NCBI GenBank assembly: GCA_006503475.1
Contig: RSEH01000172.1
Span: forward strand, 1 to 64,000
DNA length: 64,000 nucleotides
Direction: 5' to 3'
Source: Stentor roeselii
Lineage: Eukaryota; Ciliophora; Heterotrichea; Heterotrichida; Stentoridae
The notes beneath the pieces are model-generated. The model searched no databases. It saw only the letters and a program-made list of their open reading frames with translations, and had not been told where the DNA came from. Shown in pieces: positions 60,664-64,000 of the stretch. Position numbers and translations under genes: made by a program. The number at the start of each line of letters is the position of its first letter. Within the stretch, counting starts at the first letter, position 1.

Positions 60664-61212
60664 CTAAGAGTCTTCCTCTTCACTTCCAGAAGCTTCATGA
60701 TGTTCATTCCCGACATGTTTAACCGCATTGTCCTTTTTGTTAAATTTCTTGTTGCAGATTTTGCATTGAAACTTACCTTCAGCCATTTCAATGTTTCTTT
60801 CAACGAACTCGTAAAATTCTTTCATCTCGTCGTCGTCCATTGACTCGCCACTGGAGCTTCCCTTGTGAATTTCCGCGAACATGCCCATTGCAAATAAAGG
60901 TCCTAAGAACTCCATTCCTGACTACATAAAAAATACAGGAAAACCCATTTCTCTGAAGAAGTCTGGGTCAAAGAAAGCCATTAAGTCGTCGAGGTCCATT
61001 TCACCTTCTTCTCCTATTCCGTTGTCGTAATTGTAGCGCTTTTTTGGGTCGATCAGAATTGAATATGCGTGAGTCAGGTCTTGAAATTTTGACTTTGCTT
61101 CTGGAGACGGGTTCTTGTCTGGGTGGTACTGAAGAGCGAGACGACGGTAAGATGATTTTATTTCTTGCTCTGTTGCGGACTTGCTTACACCCAGGACCTG
61201 GTAATAGTCCAT
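60664..61212 (-). CDS. J-domain plus C2H2 zinc-finger co-chaperone, one 15-nt intron
   Basis: Splicing the intron at 60922-60936 joins two short frames into one 177-residue protein. Residues 1-65 are a J domain (DYYQVLGVSKSATEQEIKSS, the HPD at 30-32, KSKFQDLTHAYSILIDP). Next is an acidic segment. The C-terminal part has a C2H2 finger (FQCKICNKKFNKKDNAVKHV, H at the end of NEH) and an acidic tail. The J-plus-C2H2 order recalls DNAJC21/JJJ1, which acts with HSP70 in 60S subunit maturation, but the present protein is much shorter. It would stimulate an HSP70. The ATG is preceded by TAA. Confidence 0.85.
60922..60936 (-). other. 15-nt spliceosomal intron
   Basis: On the coding strand the sequence is GTATTTTTTATGTAG, with GT-AG ends and an A at position 10. 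It contains the TAG that would otherwise separate the J domain from the zinc finger. Confidence 0.93.
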
Positions 61213-61331
61213 TTATGATGAGAAGGAGTTTGGAGGGATTGGAAGGGGTTGGTAGGGGTTTGAGGTTTAGGTTGATTTGAGGGTTTTAGAGGGTTTAAGG
61301 CTTTTTGGAGAACCCTTCAATAATCCTAATA

Positions 61332-62126
61332 ATGGAAGGAGATCTCCGCCTGCGAGTGATCGAAGCATTAAAGTACCTAGGCATGAGCCACACGACCCTA
61401 TCAAAAGAAACCAACACAAACCTTCAAGCCCTTTCGCTCTGGCTAGCAGGAAAGCTTCGAGGAAACAACTCAAAGCTAGAAAACGAGATGGAAAAGTGGA
61501 TCTCAAAGCAGCAAGTCCCTCGTTTCCGCGATTTATTCCCATCACGTACGGAGATATCCCAATTCCACCGAATAACAAAGCACTTAAACGACACAAAAGA
61601 AGGAAAATCAGAGCAAGTTCCAATCCGCCTCGACATCGAAATAGAAGGAAGACGTTTCCGAGACACAATCACCTGGGAAAGCCACGAGCCTCACTTCACT
61701 CCTCATTCATTTGCAGAGATCGTCTGCGAAGAACAGAAGCTTCCAAGTGCCTTCGCGAAAGAAATAACAAGAACAGTCGAGCAGAAGTTAAGTCGATATG
61801 AAAAATACCACCCTGGCGACTATGAATGTCTTCAAGTCCTTGAAATCGAGGTACGCGTTGATAATTTAGTTCTTAGGGACAGGTTTGTTTGGGATATTAA
61901 TTGTGTTGACAACTGTCCTGAAATATTCGCTCAGGCACTTTGTGCTGATCTTGGACTTGGAGGTGATATCGCTGTTAATATCTCTAATGCAATCAGGGAA
62001 AAAATCTGTTTTTTTCAGAAACAACAGCAAAAAATCATGACCACTCCTGAACCTATTGGAGAGATTTATCGGGAAAGACCTGAAGACTGGGAACCGAAGT
62101 TGAGGATTATGAATAAAGAGTTTTAA
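61332..62126 (+). CDS. SMARCB1: SNF5/SMARCB1 homologue, SWI/SNF subunit
   Basis: This 264-residue protein starts at the ATG at 61332. Residues 1-70 are helical (RLRVIEALKYLGMSHTTLSK, NLQALSLWLAGKL) and may form a small helix-turn-helix-like DNA-binding unit. The SNF5 domain (about 105-240) contains the paired repeats: VPIRLDIEIEGRRFRDTITW, a SFAEIVCEEQKLPSAF segment, LEIEVRVDNLVLRDRFVWD and FAQALCADLGLGGDIAVNIS. SNF5 contacts the nucleosome acidic patch and is a core remodeller subunit. The protein is shorter than animal SMARCB1 (about 385). It lies opposite the J-protein gene with a G-rich shared upstream region. Confidence 0.92.
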   Translation: MEGDLRLRVIEALKYLGMSHTTLSKETNTNLQALSLWLAGKLRGNNSKLENEMEKWISKQQVPRFRDLFPSRTEISQFHRITKHLNDTKEGKSEQVPIRLDIEIEGRRFRDTITWESHEPHFTPHSFAEIVCEEQKLPSAFAKEITRTVEQKLSRYEKYHPGDYECLQVLEIEVRVDNLVLRDRFVWDINCVDNCPEIFAQALCADLGLGGDIAVNISNAIREKICFFQKQQQKIMTTPEPIGEIYRERPEDWEPKLRIMNKEF

Positions 62127-62145
62127 TGTAAGATAATAGTCCTTT

Positions 62146-62976
62146 TCAGGGGTTATAAGTGGATATCAAGTATTCAATACTTTTATTGTAGCTTCCTTCG
62201 TTTTTAATCACTGTATTTTTTACTAGGTTTTCGTCAGTCCATCCTAAGCTGATGATTTTTTGAATCACGTTTTTGAACTTTTGGTCTAAGTCGATAAGAT
62301 TTCGAATTGACGGGTGTTCATGGGTGTTCTTGCAGTTTATGCAAAATAGCTTCGGGTTGCATTTGGGACAAGTGAAGTACTCAGCTTGAATGGTTTTTCC
62401 ACAGGAGCACTGAAGGTCCTCGACCAGTTCATCGAGTCTTCGAGTTTTATACTGAGGCTCGAATGAAGGGTAAATCATGATTGAAGGAAGTTTTTCATCG
62501 TTTAGTCTCTTTTTCTTGTCGATTCTAAGAGTTAAACTGTGAATGTCTATTGTTTTGTATGACCCGCTTTCGAACCCGATGTCTAGGTCGGCTAATGACT
62601 TGAGTTCTGTCTCTTTTCCTAATGATAACTCGCTTTCATCGTAGTCTTCCTTTGGAAAGCTTAACTCGAATATTCCGGATTTTTGCATTTCTAAAGAATT
62701 GTTTCTTTCGTGCTTTGTTGATGTCTTTGATTCAGACTTTCGGAGGGTGAAAAGCTTGTTGTTGATTTGGAAATAGTTCAAGGCTCGCTCGTATTCTTCT
62801 TGGGTTTTCACCTTGATGTCTTCGTTCTGATCGTTTTGGTAAAGAATTTCATAACTTTTTAAATCGTGGTCTGAGAGGTTAAAACGGGACTTTAGATCTT
62901 TGAGGAAACGTTCGAATTCGGTCACTTTTTTGAAGGACTTTTTGATTTTATCATTGCTTACAAAGATTTGACTCAT
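62146..62976 (-). CDS. PB1-ZZ-UBA protein, p62/NBR1-like autophagy receptor candidate
   Basis: In this 276-residue protein, residues 1-80 fit a PB1 domain, with an acidic OPCA-like motif (YQNDQNEDIKVKTQEEYERA). Residues 190-221 fit a compact ZZ zinc finger: C190, C192, C203, C206, C212, C215 and His 219/221. Residues 234-273 fit UBA (VIQKIISLGWTDENLVKNTV, then SIEYLI). This order is that of SQSTM1/p62 and NBR1, receptors for ubiquitinated cargo in selective autophagy. A YKTI at 140-143 could serve as an ATG8-interacting motif but is unproven. The Cys spacing at the ZZ start is C-x-C, one residue shorter than usual. Confidence 0.72.
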   Translation of the reverse strand: MSQIFVSNDKIKKSFKKVTEFERFLKDLKSRFNLSDHDLKSYEILYQNDQNEDIKVKTQEEYERALNYFQINNKLFTLRKSESKTSTKHERNNSLEMQKSGIFELSFPKEDYDESELSLGKETELKSLADLDIGFESGSYKTIDIHSLTLRIDKKKRLNDEKLPSIMIYPSFEPQYKTRRLDELVEDLQCSCGKTIQAEYFTCPKCNPKLFCINCKNTHEHPSIRNLIDLDQKFKNVIQKIISLGWTDENLVKNTVIKNEGSYNKSIEYLISTYNP

Positions 62977-64000
62977 TTTTATAGATTAATTTGCTAGAAA
63001 ACTGAATGATTTAATAAAATTTAGATATGATAATAGGCAGGGTATTGTTGGGAAAGGATTCAAGATGAAATTTTTAATGAATGATTATTGAGAAAGATTA
63101 CCTGAAGAAAATAGGAATTTCAAAGGATTTCCTTGGTAAAAATATAATCAGAAAATGAAAAAAATGTATTTTAAGTACTTTAAGTGTTTCTTATTCAAAT
63201 GTGCTGTTTGTTATTAAATTCTTAAAAATTTTTGCGGTAATCTTTCAAAATACCCTCTCTGTATTGATTGAAAATATTTCTAAAAATTTTATATTATTAT
63301 CGTATTTAATCTTTGAATTAGATGAAATTTGATGTTTGAATCAGAATTTAATATTAATCTGAAATCAGAGTTAATTCAATCACTGTAAAAATTTTATATG
63401 AAAAGAAAGATTTAAGGGGTGTATTAATGAAAAGATAGAATTATTTGATTTTAAACAATAGATTTTCATGCTTAAATACTATTATCGGATAATTCCCAAT
63501 CCAAAAACAAAAGTTGTATTATAATTCACGTAAAATCCTATAAATAATATAAGTATTCTAACCATCCAAAAAGAAAGGCTTGAATTAATAATTCAAATAA
63601 TCAATCAAGTGTTCTCAAATGATTTTCAAAAATGCATCACCTTATTATAACAAAATTATACTATCAGATAAGAGAATAATTAATTTTATTATCAATTATA
63701 TCAAAGTCATCACATTAATTTAGATGGGCTCAAACTCAGAAAACAGTAATAAGTTCGATGATCTGTTACTTCAGATGTGAAAATGTGATTAATTATTCAG
63801 TCATTCACCAAACTTCATCTCTTTCTATTTTTTACTCTTTATGCTACGGTAAAGGATCAGTCGAAAGAAAACTAGATTAAGGTTCTTCAAATCAGTTTAA
63901 ACATTTGATTGAATGAGTAAAAATATTTGAATAGTTAACTGACTGTTTTTTTACAGATATCTACGCGAATTTTCCAGTGCAAGATAAGTAAATAGCACAA
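62977..64000. other. AT-rich gene-free end
   Basis: This AT-rich kilobase has no open frame of note, telomeric tract or RNA gene that I can recognise. It probably contains the promoter of the p62-like gene on the minus strand. Confidence 0.5.

Noticed and set aside
61277-61801. 174-codon frame overlapping SNF5 on the same strand
   Set aside because: It is an out-of-frame shadow of the SNF5 domain, rich in Arg/Pro/Ser from codon skew.

Overview
The window reads as macronuclear DNA of a heterotrich ciliate, most likely Stentor or a close relative. It is AT-rich and very gene-dense, with about 46 protein genes in 64 kb on both strands. Gaps are tiny, and some genes overlap at their 3' ends. At least five genes are interrupted by introns of exactly 15 nt. 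All five begin GTA, end AG and have an A at position 10, as known for Stentor and Blepharisma. Long conserved genes (PSMD2, eIF2 gamma, RUVBL1, an ABCC transporter) read through without internal stops, and TGA terminates seven genes. The standard code is therefore in use, which favours Stentor over Blepharisma (UGA = Trp). No rRNA, tRNA, transposon or CRISPR was recognised.

Layout. 1-1.2 kb is AT-rich and empty. 1.2-11 kb holds small lineage-specific genes plus a NOL10/Enp2 homologue: a pair of coiled-coil CaaX-ended paralogues, two members of a Cys/His N-module family with C-terminal membrane tails, and a dually acylated MGCC protein. 11-18 kb holds a HOOK dynein-adaptor homologue, two GST paralogues, a third Cys/His N-module gene with a RING finger, an F-box-like protein and a Sel1-repeat protein. 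18-29 kb is cytoskeletal: a coiled-coil gene, a cytosolic carboxypeptidase (tubulin deglutamylase family), a C2-like protein, LRRC49 (tubulin polyglutamylase complex), two zinc-finger genes and an SFI1-like centrin-binding protein. 29-38 kb holds a DUF229 ectoenzyme, a 7TM-RGS receptor, a zinc/coiled-coil protein, a two-RRM protein, eIF2 gamma and two unknowns. 38-50 kb holds an ABCC transporter, RUVBL1, a POMP/UMP1-like protein and long coiled-coil proteins. 50-63 kb holds a membrane protein, a PP2C phosphatase, BBS8/TTC8, an ankyrin protein, an ankyrin-bromodomain protein, centrin, PSMD2/RPN1, a J-domain/C2H2 protein, SNF5/SMARCB1 and a small PB1-ZZ-UBA (p62/NBR1-like) protein. The last kilobase is empty.

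Functional themes. Many genes serve cilia, basal bodies and microtubules: HOOK, CCP, LRRC49, SFI1-like, centrin, BBS8 and possibly a STIL-like coil. Others serve chromatin (SNF5, RUVBL1, ankyrin-bromodomain), proteostasis (PSMD2, POMP-like, p62-like, J-protein) and translation or ribosome assembly (eIF2 gamma, NOL10). The candidates for undescribed biology are the Cys/His N-module family, the cluster of CaaX-ended proteins, the ankyrin-bromodomain protein and the 7TM-RGS protein. At genome level, the 13-nt divergent promoter, the telomere-like tract and the abrupt G/C strand-composition switches inside genes stand out.
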